DNA of 64,000 nucleotides from Eudorina sp. 2006-703-Eu-15 (lineage: Eukaryota > Chlorophyta > Chlorophyceae > Chlamydomonadales > Volvocaceae). The notes below the pieces were generated by a model. That model saw only the letters and a list, made by a program, of their open reading frames with translations. It was not told the origin of the DNA and searched no databases. The position numbers and the translations under genes are program-made. The stretch lies in contig BDSI01000093.1 in the NCBI GenBank assembly GCA_003117195.1, positions 411,511 through 475,510 on the forward strand. Reading direction: 5' to 3'. Below, piece after piece: positions 45,580 to 56,561 of this stretch (its first letter is position 1; each line of letters opens with the position of its first letter).

Positions 45580-47385
45580 GGTTCCGCACGCCTGGTATGC
45601 ACAAACGCCAGGAGGGTAAACATCTCGCTTGTACGTGCTATAGCTCAGTAAGTTATCATATAAAATGCTACGATTTTCTCAGGGAACCTACATTGAAGGT
45701 TAAATTAAAACCTCCAGGCCTTTGGCGCGCCAGGAGCTATCACAGCGATACAATTCGGCATCACAATATAAGTTACAGAGCATTGACATACATTAGCTGT
45801 GTTGTCACTTATCATCACACTGTCTCAACGCGTTGCAGGGCGCAGTCTGGCGCGAGAGAAAGGCCGACGGCAAAGCATCCATGAGCCCGATGTATCTATT
45901 AAATTACACATTCACACCTGCTGCTAAAATAAAAAATTGCTGAGCAGCAAGCTCCGCAGCAGATTAATCAGCGCCAAGGAAGTTACTTGTGTAGCCTCAT
46001 GGTTCACGTCGTTGTTTATGGGTTTGAGCAGCTCAAGCTAATGTAATGTGATACGTCAGTGCTCAAGTTGATTAAGGAAAGACCTCGGGCCGTGGAGTTG
46101 CGGCCCCTCTTGGTCGAGTATACAAGAAGGAAATTGAAAACGAAGAAGCTGCTGGCAATATTTCCATGCCTGCAATACTCCCTACGCTTCTCGTAGAAGC
46201 TCTGTAGGAAGGACATCGAGTTCCGGGGTTTGCCGGTTTGTGCCCGCCACTAGACTCGGGAGGCCTTATGCCTTTCGGCGGGCGTACACATTTTTTTCCT
46301 ACCTTACATCCGTCCGATAATCAGTTCGATGCTTATCAAGAACATTCCATATTTTTATGGCAAACAGGTTGAGCGTACACCTAATGATGGCTATTCGTGA
46401 GGTTCAAAGCGATGTCATGTACAAAGCATCCGCTTTATGTCTTTCAAAACAATAACGGCTACATTATTTCTTCCCATATCAATAATTTTATTGCGTGGAG
46501 CCTCCGAAGGAGAAGTCCGAAAGTCGGTACCGGATAACTGGGATAACCGCCACACTCGCTTTACTGCACTCGACTAGACTTGGACAGTGTGCCGTTACCC
46601 CACGCATATGCCGACTCGTTCGACCGATCCCGACACTTGCCATAGCTAAAGCCTCGCTGAATGACGTCCGTGCCAGGCCGTGGCAGTCAGCGCTTGAGCC
46701 TAAATGAAACGCGACGGGCCAACCCCCCAAAGGCCCAAGGCGCGCGCCCCGACCTCAAACGGCAACCCGAAACGTCAGAAGGACGTTCTTATGTCAGCTT
46801 CTCCATCCCTGTCGGACAATGACCGACCAAGTGTAAAGAGTTGTTTGCAAGTCGGCTCTGGCTCTAGCCGCTGCAGCTCTAGCCGCTCTAGCTGATAGAC
46901 GCACGCGCCAGCATCCCGCGCGATCCTGCCGTCGGAGACACGGTGGCGTCTGTGGGCAGCCTGGCTAACCTAGCTGGGGGTCACTCAGGAGGCTCAGGAA
47001 GCTGCGAGCTAGGCCATCCTTTCAAACTATGAAAAGCCATTGGCTTTTTGCCGTGCCGGTTTCCTTCAAGATGAACACATTGGAATAAGAGTCCAACTAA
47101 GCCCGCACCAAAGCTCTCGCCCAGGCCCTCACCCCTCGAACCAACCAACAGGGCGCACCGCGCAGATGTTGGCGCGCCAACCTAGAGGACCGAGACGGAA
47201 GCGACGAGCGGATATGGAGAAAGAATAACTTGATATATGTGACTGCGAAATCCAGAATGGTCCGTCGGGAATGAATGGAGGACAGAGAATTAAGAGGGCT
47301 CTGTCCGGAACGCCTCCAAGAGCCGAGAAACCCCCCGCCCCGACCTGAAGCTATCCCGTCCCGCTGAGGCCGCTGGTGTTCGGCC

Positions 47386-47490
47386 GGTCATCCTGCCGTG
47401 GTGAGTGGTGACACAGAGTGTACCTCCGAGGTGGGGTGTGGCGGCCGCACCGCCGACCATCCCTTCCTCGGCACGCCCAGCACCGCGAAG
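47386..47490 (+). repeat. Repeat shared with 7120-7215
   Basis: Both places contain GTCATCCTGCC, then GCCGACCA(T/C)CCC with TTCCTCGGCA(T/C)GCCCAGC. The second copy is inside the inverted-repeat element at 6443-8021, so this is probably a fragment of a related element. Confidence 0.6.
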
Positions 47491-47870
47491 CCATACAGCC
47501 GTACTCCGCCACCCCCGCCTGGGCGGCTAGCCCCTCTGAGTCGTCCGTGTATCCTGTCGTGGGATGTCGGCTCTGGCTCACGACCGAGCCGCCACTGCCG
47601 TCGCTCGTCGGCTCGTTTCCATGGCGCTTACCGTACTGCCGCCAAAACGACGTCGCCCCACATGCACTGGTGCACCCGGGGGAGCGAGGGCTGGCGGCTG
47701 GGCCAACCTCCAGGGTTGCTCTCCGCGAATGCCAAAGGACAACTGCAGCAGACCCCCACACAGGATCGCCGGCGTCCACCATAGACAAACGGCTCCCCCT
47801 CACCTCCGCAGCGGCGCCCACCCCCCACCGCCCGTGCCGACATAGGTCACGCACGCGGGATTCGGCCCCC

Positions 47871-47990
47871 TTGCGTCAATCAATACACCGAAACCGCAGA
47901 AGAGCACCCAACCGATAACCGCCGATGTCGGTGCGGACGCGGCCCCTCCCCTCCTTATTGATATAAGACAGCGAACCCGAAGTAACCGAA
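47871..47990 (-). mobile_element. SINE-like element, copy D (two partial, nested or tandem pieces)
   Basis: 47871-47940 (minus strand) matches the 3' half of copy B: TTGCGTCAATC, CCGAAACCGC, then AACCGATAACCGCCG. 47953-47990 starts a second 3' end, CTTATTGATATAAGACAGCG. Neither has a clear target duplication. Confidence 0.6.
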
Positions 47991-48047
47991 TGGGTAGCAG
48001 TTGTCCGGGTGGCCAAACTCCGGCCCCTTCCCCCCGCATATCATCAC

Positions 48048-48383
48048 CACGGTTGGTACCGCACCCCCGGCCACGGTTGGTACCGCACCCCCGGCCACGG
48101 TTGGCACCGCACCCCCGGCCAAGGTTGGTACCGCACCCCCGGCCAAGGTTGGTACCGCACCCCCGGCCACGGTTGGTACCGCACCCCCGGCCACGGTTGG
48201 TACCGCACCCCCGGCCACGGTTGGTACCGCACCCCCGGCCACGGTTGGTACCGCACCCCCGGCCAAGGTTGGTACCGCACCCCCGGCCAAGGTTGGCACC
48301 GCACCCCCGGCCACGGTTGGTACCGCACACCAGGCCACGGTTGGTACCGCACCCCCGGCCAAGGTTGGTACCGCACCCCCGGC
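48048..48383 (+). repeat. 24-bp minisatellite, ~14 copies
   Basis: Units of 24 bp with core GGTTGGTACCGCACCCCCGG, alternating between CAC and AAG at one position. Because the unit is divisible by three, several frames on both strands are open (e.g. TVGTAPPA or GVRYQPWP repeats). Copies directly abut, so this is not a CRISPR array. Confidence 0.95.
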
Positions 48384-48643
48384 CTGCGCTGCTGGGACTA
48401 CCAGAGATGCAGGCAGGGAAGATGCACCGCCAGCGTAGCGGAAGCGCTGAACCCATTGTGCGCCGATCTTGGCCTGAGGTTGAAAGCTGGTGGTAAGGTA
48501 CGCGAGGGTGAAGGGGGATTCACACCGTCCGCTGAGGGTGCCCCTCAAGATCGAGAACGCAACCTCCCGCTTTCCCATCATCCCAGGGTGTGGTGTGTTT
48601 AGAATTGCAACCCGCCCGCCCGATCCCAGGGTGTGGTGTGTGA

Positions 48644-48673
48644 TGTGTAAAAGATAACCGAGCCGCGAGAAGC
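48644..48673 (+). repeat. Dispersed short repeat, GAGCCGCGAGAAG family, copy 2
   Basis: GTGTAAAAGATAACCGAGCC followed by GCGAGAAG. It matches 38392-38422 (reverse strand) with one difference over the shared core. Confidence 0.7.
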
Positions 48674-49352
48674 CACAATGTGATGTGACGCGCAATCGGA
48701 AACGCAGCCGGCCGCTGCCGGCCGCAGCTGCCAGCTTGTGGCGTTGCGTGTCCCTCGCGTCGGTCGCGTTCTGTGGCTCCCTAGCGTGTAGGGAGCCCGG
48801 TCGCCGCGGCGGCGCCGCCCTCCGCGTGGGTGCTACCTCTCCGCGTCTTCCCCTTGGCCCTGTCCCTGCCTCCTCCGGGCCAAGCAGCTGCCCCGTCCCC
48901 GCGCGCCCGCGGGGGCCAGGTCCCGCTTTCGAGCCGCGCCTGAACTCCAGGGAGGGGAGGGACTGCGGATGGAGGGGCATGGGCCCATGGGGTAGGGATA
49001 TAGGGGGAGGGGCAAACCCGGGGAGGTACGTCGTCCCAGCGCGCAAATCGCAGTGGCGCGAGCGGTGCGGGCCACGCTGTCCCGCGGGTCATGCGTCTGA
49101 ACTCTGAAGGCCAGCTGCAGCCCCGTCTGCATGCCGTACATCCACGTGCCACGTGTCGCCCGGGGGGCCGGCCGGCGTCGACCCGCCAGAGGATGCGTCC
49201 TGGCGGCAGGGCCGCGGGTAGCGGCATGGCAACGTGCGGTCGAACGTCGCCGGTACGGCACATACGGCCGGCGGTAGTACGGCAATCAGGGCCAAGCGGA
49301 TCCCCCGGCAGGGGGGGAGGGCGGGGATCGCAACACGAAGCGAGCACGTTAC

Positions 49353-49383
49353 TGTGTATAAGAGTACTGGAGCCGCGAGATGA
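49353..49383 (+). repeat. Dispersed short repeat, GAGCCGCGAGAAG family, copy 3 (diverged)
   Basis: GTGTATAAGAGTACTGGAGC followed by CGCGAGATG, a weaker member of the same family. Confidence 0.45.
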
Positions 49384-51591
49384 GAAAACCGTGTGTGTGT
49401 TTTGAGTATGTTGCCAGGGTTCGGGGGGGGGGCGGGAGGGGGAGAAGAGACACCTGCAAAAAACCCGAGGGGAAGGGGGACAGGGCCGGAAAGCTCGCGA
49501 CCTTGACGGGCTGTCTTGGCTGACGACAGCGCGGGGAGGCGGGAGGGTACGACAGCGCGGGGGGCTGCGTCGCACGGCGGCCTTCACGGCGGCGTCATAG
49601 ATCCGCCCCCAAGCTGGCCGCCCAGGATGTACGGAATGATATTGCAGTACTGCACGACACCCATTGTCACATTTTGGTCGTGCTGCTTGGGGAGCTCTCA
49701 ACCTGTCCCGCGCGGTCGGGCGATCCGTGTTGAGGCGCCACGCGACGGCGACCCAAGGGTGGCAGCGGTGGCCATGGGCTGCTGGAAGCGGCCGTGCGCC
49801 CAGAGGTGCTGCTGAGGGGCTGGCGGCGGCGGAGAGGCCCTTCGCCCCCGCCCGCCGTCGGCTCCTCGAATCATCACAACAGATTCTGGCGCCCAGCGCC
49901 CCGACCGATACCCAACGCCGCGTCCAGCTCCTCTCACGATCATGGGGTCGTCGTCGGCGTAAGCCGTTGGGCGCCATACTCTGAAGCGCCGGGGCGCGCG
50001 CGGATGCGGCAGCGCACACCCCGGGGCTGGCTCTCAGGCCCGGCCCAGGCTCCGACCCCATCCCCCCAACCCGGCGCTCGCATACGGCGCCCCAAATCCC
50101 CCGCCCCGGGGCGCTCAAGCCCAGGCTCCGACCCCTCCACGCCCCCCTCGGCGGCTCCGATTCCTCCCATAGCTCCGCCTATTTGCTTGATTGCTGGCTG
50201 TGTCGCTGCGTGCTTGTGACCAGTACGTCCACGGCCGCGTCAGGCGGCCAGCGGCGCACCGGACACGGCCGTTCGCCCGGGGAGGACGTCACATCATGTT
50301 CATGCCACGTCGTGTCACAGGTCATGCGCCCATGCCACATGCGAACGGACCCCCCGTCCGCAGTGCGGCCCCATGCTCACCCCCTGTCCCCTTCCAACCA
50401 GACCCCAGCGGGACGAACCCCATGCGGTGGCCGCATTCGTTTCTGAGGGTGCAGAGGTCAGTCGTTGCAGTGTTCATCGATGCAATGTTCGTCGTTGCAG
50501 GTCAGTCGTCAAAGTCAGTTGGGTCACCCAGTGTCACAGCACCGTCATGACATCACAAAACAACAACGCGGCACCAAAACAAGCCTCTCCACCCTGGGCA
50601 GCCGCCGCTTCACCACAGCAAGAACGCCGGCGCCAAGCGATACGTCGCAACGCTAGCTCTCCTTGTACCTTCACACAGGCGCGCTGGGGGGTGTCTATTC
50701 CTGAAGCCCTAAAGCTTAAACAAACGTACTTCGCATTAGTACGGGGCATGTCGGCCGATAATCCCGCGCGCGCCTGTACGCCAACTCCCCGTGTCCGTTC
50801 CGTGGCCTACCCGCGGGGGATCCGCCTCCTCGAGAGACCGAACGCACGCTTGCCCTCGCCCAAACCGCATCAAGCCAGGCCCAGATGCCGTTCTATTCCG
50901 GTGGCAACGCGGCGTTCCCCCTGCCCCTCGTCTTCCAAAACGCCGCCTGACCTCTCCTAAACAGCAGGCGGGTACGGATTCTTCCCGCAGGGGCCCCTGC
51001 ACGGGCTGAAGTCCGATGCCCCATCCCCGGCATCACCACGCGCCCGTGGGTTGGCTCCAAGTACCCAGATCCGCATGAAGCAGAGGTACACCCCACCCCC
51101 CCGGTCCCGACTGTAACCCGCGGGGGGCCGTTGAAGGTTACCGCTGGGCAGAGGGCTGTAGTCTGACCGGCCTGTCGCCTCCCCTCTCGGGCTACACTTG
51201 GGACCACGAAAGCTGACCCGTCCCTGCACTACCACGAATGTACAAAAGAAACTGATTTTGGTCCGTTCGAGTCAGTTCGAGAGTCCCCGAACATGTTGGG
51301 GCCAGTGAAGGCGGTGGCGGAGGCGTGGGGCCCCGCGCCCAGCGAATCGCGCTTTGCGCCGGCCATCACACCGCCCAGGCGAGCGGAGGAGCCCCGTCCG
51401 CTCGCAGAGAGCTGCTCGTGCAACGCGATGATCCCGGCACGTACCGATGCTGCACCCGACGCGTACCGATGCTGGCTGCACGGCCCAGGAAACTCCCCCT
51501 CAGCCCCGCAGCGCCGCTCCGATATGCCTGCCAATATTCCTGTACTACCACCCCTCAACCCCTCTCCCTCCTTCCTAGGTAGGCGCCCGCG

Positions 51592-52657
51592 CTACTCCAT
51601 CCCCCGCTGGTCCAGCTCGGCCCGCAGGCGACCCGCGAAGTCGTCCGCCAGGTTCTCGTCCTCCCAGTCCGCCTCCCACAGCGGCACCGCCTCATCGTCC
51701 TTGGCGCTGTGCCACTCTACAATGGAAAAGTGGGTGCGTGAGAAGCGGGGAGGAGGGGTTGGAATTTGGGAACGGTGCGGGTCGTTTCGCGGGTTGAGGC
51801 ATTGCCCGCGGGGCTTGCGGGAAGCGGGTGTGGCGCGGGTGTGGGTAGGGGGAGTGGCGCTGCGAGTGCGCGGGGCGGCTGCCGATTCCCCGGCCCGACA
51901 TACAGCACCCGAGTGGCGCTGCCGTCCACAACGGGATGGCCCGGGCCGCGTGAGCGTGTACACATGGTAAGCGAGCTGCGAACGCACGGACAGGCCGCGC
52001 GCAGCGCTTCCGGTGGTCGCTGGTTGGCTTGGCTGGTAACCGTCATGAACTCAATGACCGGGGAGATAAGGCCTATCAGATGGCTTTTTATCGGCACACT
52101 TGGGTTGGCAACCGCTGCCACCCTCGTGCGGCAAAGGCACGAGGGTGGCACAGGCCGCTACAAACAATGGCGAAGGCCCCGAACACATGGCAAAGCACAG
52201 AGGGTGCGTGGTCTGGTGGCACGGCTTCCATTGGCGCTTACCGGCGTTGCCGAACTCCTAGAGAGACGTCGGGCAAGGATGTCAGGAACACCATTCCGCG
52301 GCCGCCGGATAGGTCGTCCAGGGCCGCGGCGGAGGACCGAAGGCGGGTATTAGTGTCTTAAGGGCAAGTCTGGCGTGGTTGGCTCCTTGGCTCCAGAAGT
52401 CAAAGGTGGGCAGGGACAAGTCCTGGCACTTCGCGCTACGCGGGGGGTTCCGATAGCGGAACGTATGTGGACCGCCGAAACCCCTTGACTTGCCCTTTGC
52501 ATCGTGATGAGAATGCATGCCATAACCCAGACCGCCATGTGTCATTCCTCACCTCAAACAAGTCATCGGCCTCCAATAGGTCCGTCTGTTGCTCCTTTGG
52601 TTGCTGCTCGGTCCCCTTGGTAGCGCCATTTGCAACGTTCTCCTTGGACTCCGTCAT
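51592..52657 (-). CDS. SEM1: 26S proteasome subunit DSS1/SEM1
   Basis: Three exons on the minus strand: 52657-52553, 52257-52242 (only 16 nt) and 51716-51592. All are GT-AG with agreeing phases, giving 81 aa, a normal DSS1 length. The N-terminus is Gln/Glu/Lys-rich and variable. The conserved acidic/aromatic part then runs LLEADDLFEEFGNAEW, then VPLWEADWEDENLADDF, and ends GRLRAELDQRGME. The spaced Trp and acidic residues are the family signature. DSS1 is a small intrinsically disordered acidic protein of the 19S proteasome lid, also found in TREX-2 and BRCA2 complexes. The microexon encodes EFGNA plus one base and is what joins LFE to EW in the conserved pattern. The gene is divergent from phytoene synthase. 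Confidence 0.88.
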
Positions 52658-53059
52658 ATTTTATCTCTTCTTGACCACAACTAAAATGCGATAAATATGT
52701 CCCCTTCGGCACACTGCTCGCAACAGAACAAGCCAGAATATGCGCGCGAGATCCAGTAACCCAAGAGGCTCCCCTCTCCCTCAATCAGATTTCTTCCAGC
52801 GGAAAGGAATCAGAAATTCAAGTTCGTGCAATGTAGATACCAAGAGTTCCTAAAAAAAGGAACCAAAAAGGGCCCGCGTACGGCAGGGAGAGATGAAGGA
52901 GAGACCTGAAGGCCAATCATCCGCGCATTGTCAATTGGTAACGCAGCACACTCGATTTCACAGAATTTTCATGTCTTATTGACGAACCGTCATGCACTCC
53001 TGCTTGGTGTTTGCCTAAGCAAACTGTATTGCTGTGCGCGTCGCCAACGCACCTCAAGA
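52658..53059. promoter_or_regulatory. Divergent SEM1 / phytoene synthase promoter region
   Basis: About 400 bp separate the two start codons, so both promoters must lie here. A TATTTAT on the minus strand near 52692-52698 is a candidate for SEM1. No specific light-response element could be assigned. Confidence 0.4.
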
Positions 53060-56000
53060 ATGTCCTTTAGGAATACTCGCTGCGGCCGCACATGCCCTGT
53101 CAGGACCAAGCGCGTGGCTGCAATCCGCGCAACGCTCTTGCGTCCTTCTGATGTAGCGACGCCGACCTCTTCTACGCCGGTGGCGCCTCCCACACTCAAA
53201 GGCCGCGATGTTGAGGACTACGCCATGTGGCGCTGCATTGAAACGCATGAAGCGCGCAAGATGAGCGGACCTCGCGGCTTTAGGTGGAGCGGTGGAGTTC
53301 TTGACCAGGCGTACGAGAAATGTGGGAAAGTTACCAGCGAGTATGCGAAGACATTCTACCTGGGCACGCAGCTAATGACACCTGCGCAAGCTAAGGCAGT
53401 TTGGGCGGTTTATGTCTGGTGCCGGCGAACGGACGAGTTGGTGGACGGCCCGAACGCATCGAGAATCACCCCGAAGGTGAGCGACGCAGCGACGACCGGC
53501 ACGGATTTCGTGAAGCTTACAACTTCAATCATCGTGCAGGCCCTTGACCGGTGGGAGGAGCGGCTAGAAGCCCTGTTCAACGGGAAACCCTACGACGAAT
53601 TGGATGCGGCGCTCACCGACACGGTGGCACGGTTTCCGCTGCACATCCAGCCGTTCCGTGATATGATTGAAGGAATGCGCATGGACCTCGTCAAGTCCCG
53701 TTACGAGACGTTTGACGAGCTCTATGAGTATTGCTATCGCGTCGCCGGTACGGTCGCGCTTATGACTACACCCATCATGGGCATCGAGCCGTCCTACAAG
53801 GTGCGAACTTCTTTTCTTAGTATTATGAACGCCAGTATGGAATCTTGCTGGCCATAACCGAACTTCTGGGCTTTCCGTTTTGTACCTGAGTTGCTGGCAT
53901 GGACCGCCGCAAAGGTCGCTGGCTTGCCGAAACGGCATTTCAGCGCACCGAAGAACACACCCATTACTGATTTCACGACGTCCAATTTTCAACTGACGCT
54001 GGCTTGTGGAACGTTCTTATTTGGGAGTTATAACCGTAACGGGGTTTCTTGCTGAGACATGTCAAGTGCAGAGTGGTAACAGCGCCCGCCGGCATGTCGC
54101 GCGTTGCCAGCCTGATTGTTCCGCCCGAACGGAAGCTGGTAATAGTCAACACCTAGTGCCCACAAGTAGGAGCCGTGTCGGCCGGCAGGTTGTGCTTAGC
54201 TGGGGGCCTCATGGACCCCAGGGTGTCGAGAGCTGCAGGCTCACGAGGCCAGACGGTCGCGCAGTTTTTTTCATTTTTTAATCGGCGCCATATCAAACTT
54301 CGCTTGTCGGCTCCATGCAAAGGATCGCATGCCCTGGGACGAAGCGCTGATGCTTTCCATAGTCCTTTTGACGTGCAGGTCGTGCTGATTGATCGTTTCC
54401 CGACCGCACCACGCCGACGGCTCGTTCTCTTGTTTCTGTCCGTGTCCTGTGCTGTGCCACTTGCCCTGAGGCCAACGGCGCACCGAGGTCCTCGGAAAAG
54501 GCGTCTGGCTCTGCCACGCCTCATTTCCTGGGCGCCACGTAAATCCCCGCTTCTAGTGCGCTCCATTGCGGCACCTGCTCACACGCGCTGGCGGATGGCT
54601 TACCTCCCCGTCAACTGACCCGACCCGACCCAACCGAGATCGCTCATAGCCATCAGCCAAACGTTCGTCGTGTGCGCATCACGCGTTTGACGACACGCCC
54701 CGAATCCCACCCCAACCATTCCTTGGAAGATCTGTGGTACTCACCCGCATCCCGATCGGACCTTTGCTCTGGCGTGAACATGTCTACCCATCACCACCAC
54801 CACCAATCACCTATACCACCGCCGCCACCACCACCCGCTGCAGGGCCAGCTGGAGCCCGTGTACCGGGCGGCTCTGGCGCTGGGCACAGCCAACCAGCTG
54901 ACCAACATCCTGCGGGACGTGGGTGAGGACGCCTTCCAGCGCAACCGCATCTACGTGCCGTTGAACGAGCTGGACAAGTTCGGCATTTCGGAGCAGGAGG
55001 TGGGTGCGTGCGGGGTTACGTGGGTGGGTGGGTGGGTGTAGGGGCCGCTGCGTGGGTGTGGGTGTCGCTGCTGGGCAGGGGCCGGGCGGGAGGCCTTAGG
55101 GCGCAGTCGGGTGCTTCTCATCGTAGGTCAGGCCACAGGGGACCAAACGACACACGTGGACGCAAACACGCACATGAACACGCTTCCCTTGACGCAAAGA
55201 GACACGCATCTAGCGGTTTCTTCGCTGGACACATTGGGGTCCGCTCATTCATTCTTGCATTCATCGGGGCATTCATTGGGGGCGAAAAGGGAGTTGGGCG
55301 GCGGTGGCGTCAGTACGGGCTGGTGCAGCGCTTGTCGGGCGGCGATGCAGGTCCTTGGTGGATGCGAGGAGGAGGATATGATGACGGCGGGACTGTGTTG
55401 TCATCAGATAAGGATGTCCGGGGAGGTGTCCGGGGAGGTGTCGGAAATGCGCCCGGTAGCGCATAATGCCACTGCAGTCGCTGCGACCTCCTGTGGGCGT
55501 CCTCTTCGCCACACCACCTGTTCGAACCTTCAGTAAATAAAGGCGGCGTAAACCCCGATCCCAACCGTGCTGTATCCGTGGGGACAGTTGCGCGCGCGTC
55601 TGTCGCGCGCGTGCTTCTTTGACATGATCAACCACCTGAGCTGTGCTGCCGCTGCTGCTGCGGTTGCTGCTGTCGTTGCTGCCACTGCCGTCCCTCGCTC
55701 TCCTGATGGTGTCCGCAGCTGATGTCGGGACTCCACGCGCCCAGCACCGGCAAGATGGATGACCGGTGGCGGCGCTTCATGACGTTCCAGATCGAGCGGG
55801 CCCGGCAGTACTTTGCGGACGCGGAGGCGGGCGTGGATCTGCTGGATCCCAAGGCGCGCTGGCCCGTCTGGTGAGTCGGAGGAGTCGGCGCGGGTGCATC
55901 TCGGGGTGTGTGAGGAAACTGAGCCGCGAGAAGCGACGTCCAGCATCGGGGTGTGTAAGTGTGTGGGTGTGGTGTGATATTGGTGACTGGATGTAACGCG

Positions 56001-56561
56001 TGCTAACAGACACACTGGACACACAGACAGAGGTTTCTTCTGGGTAATTTGGGTTCCCGGGTGTTGTCATGTTCACCGTCGATCGTGCTGAACTCCTCAG
56101 CTCTCGTGACTCGGATTTCTTGCACATAGGTCTCCTGGGGGATTCACACTCTCTGTGGTGGTAGTTTGTGAGTCAACGGGAAACGAAGCTGTGGACAATC
56201 TGTGTGGCCTTGGAAGACGGGCTGCTCACCCAACCTATTCGGAAAGGCCGCCGAAGCGCTCTGTCCTACGACTAGGGTGGGTGACGCGGTGTCACTACCG
56301 CGATGACGGTGATGGCTCTGCCCCTAAGGTCCCTCCTTTGGAATGTTGAAATTTTCCCGGATCCAGAATTCCCTGGCTTGTGCGCTCGTTTGGTATGTGC
56401 GCTTGTGCAGGTCGGCCCTGATCCTCTACCGCCAGATCCTGGACGCCATTGAGCTCAACGGGTACGACAACTTCAGCAAGCGCGCCTACGTGCCCAAGTG
56501 GCGCAAGATGCTGTCGCTACCGGTGGCCTATACGCGCGCGCTGCTGCCGGCGCGCATGTGA
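53060..56561 (+). CDS. PSY: Phytoene synthase, chloroplast
   Basis: Five exons: 53060-53476, 53540-53800, 54844-54999, 55719-55870 and 56411-56561. All are GT-AG, phases agree, and the product is 378 aa. It condenses two geranylgeranyl diphosphates to phytoene, the first committed step of carotenoid synthesis, in the plastid. Residues 1 to about 45 are Arg/Ser/Thr-rich, as in transit peptides. The two aspartate-rich substrate/Mg motifs are DELVD (125-129) and DVGED (251-255, in [13 protein letters not shown]). Family landmarks include [40 protein letters not shown] and the C-terminal [17 protein letters not shown]. The first intron is 63 nt, a multiple of three without a stop, so an unspliced read would insert 21 residues. 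An in-frame ATG lies 44 codons upstream (52928); 53060 gives a more typical transit peptide. Confidence 0.95.
55905..55935 (+). repeat. Dispersed short repeat, GAGCCGCGAGAAG family, copy 4
   Basis: GGTGTGTGAGGAAACTGAGC followed by CGCGAGAAG, within the last intron of phytoene synthase. Confidence 0.55.

Larger units (their letters stand above)
45580..51591. other. Repeat-rich intergenic region without a recognised gene
   Basis: The first ~60 bp are the 5' UTR of the second pherophorin-like gene: the minus strand shares an ATGTTTACC...CCTGGC segment with the same place in gene 1. From 45640 to 46480 it is AT-rich. It then holds a repeat related to 7120-7215 (47386-47490), SINE-like pieces (47871-47990), a 24-bp minisatellite (48048-48383) and two short-repeat copies (48644, 49353). 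The long open frames between 47955 and 50118 are low-complexity and follow no known family. Confidence 0.45.

Noticed and set aside
48048..48383. CRISPR-like array
   Set aside because: The 24-bp units abut without unique spacers, and the DNA is eukaryotic; it is a minisatellite.
48781..50118. 445-codon minus-strand open frame
   Set aside because: Low-complexity Pro/Arg/Ser composition in GC-rich DNA, no domain, and overlapping open frames on the other strand of similar quality.
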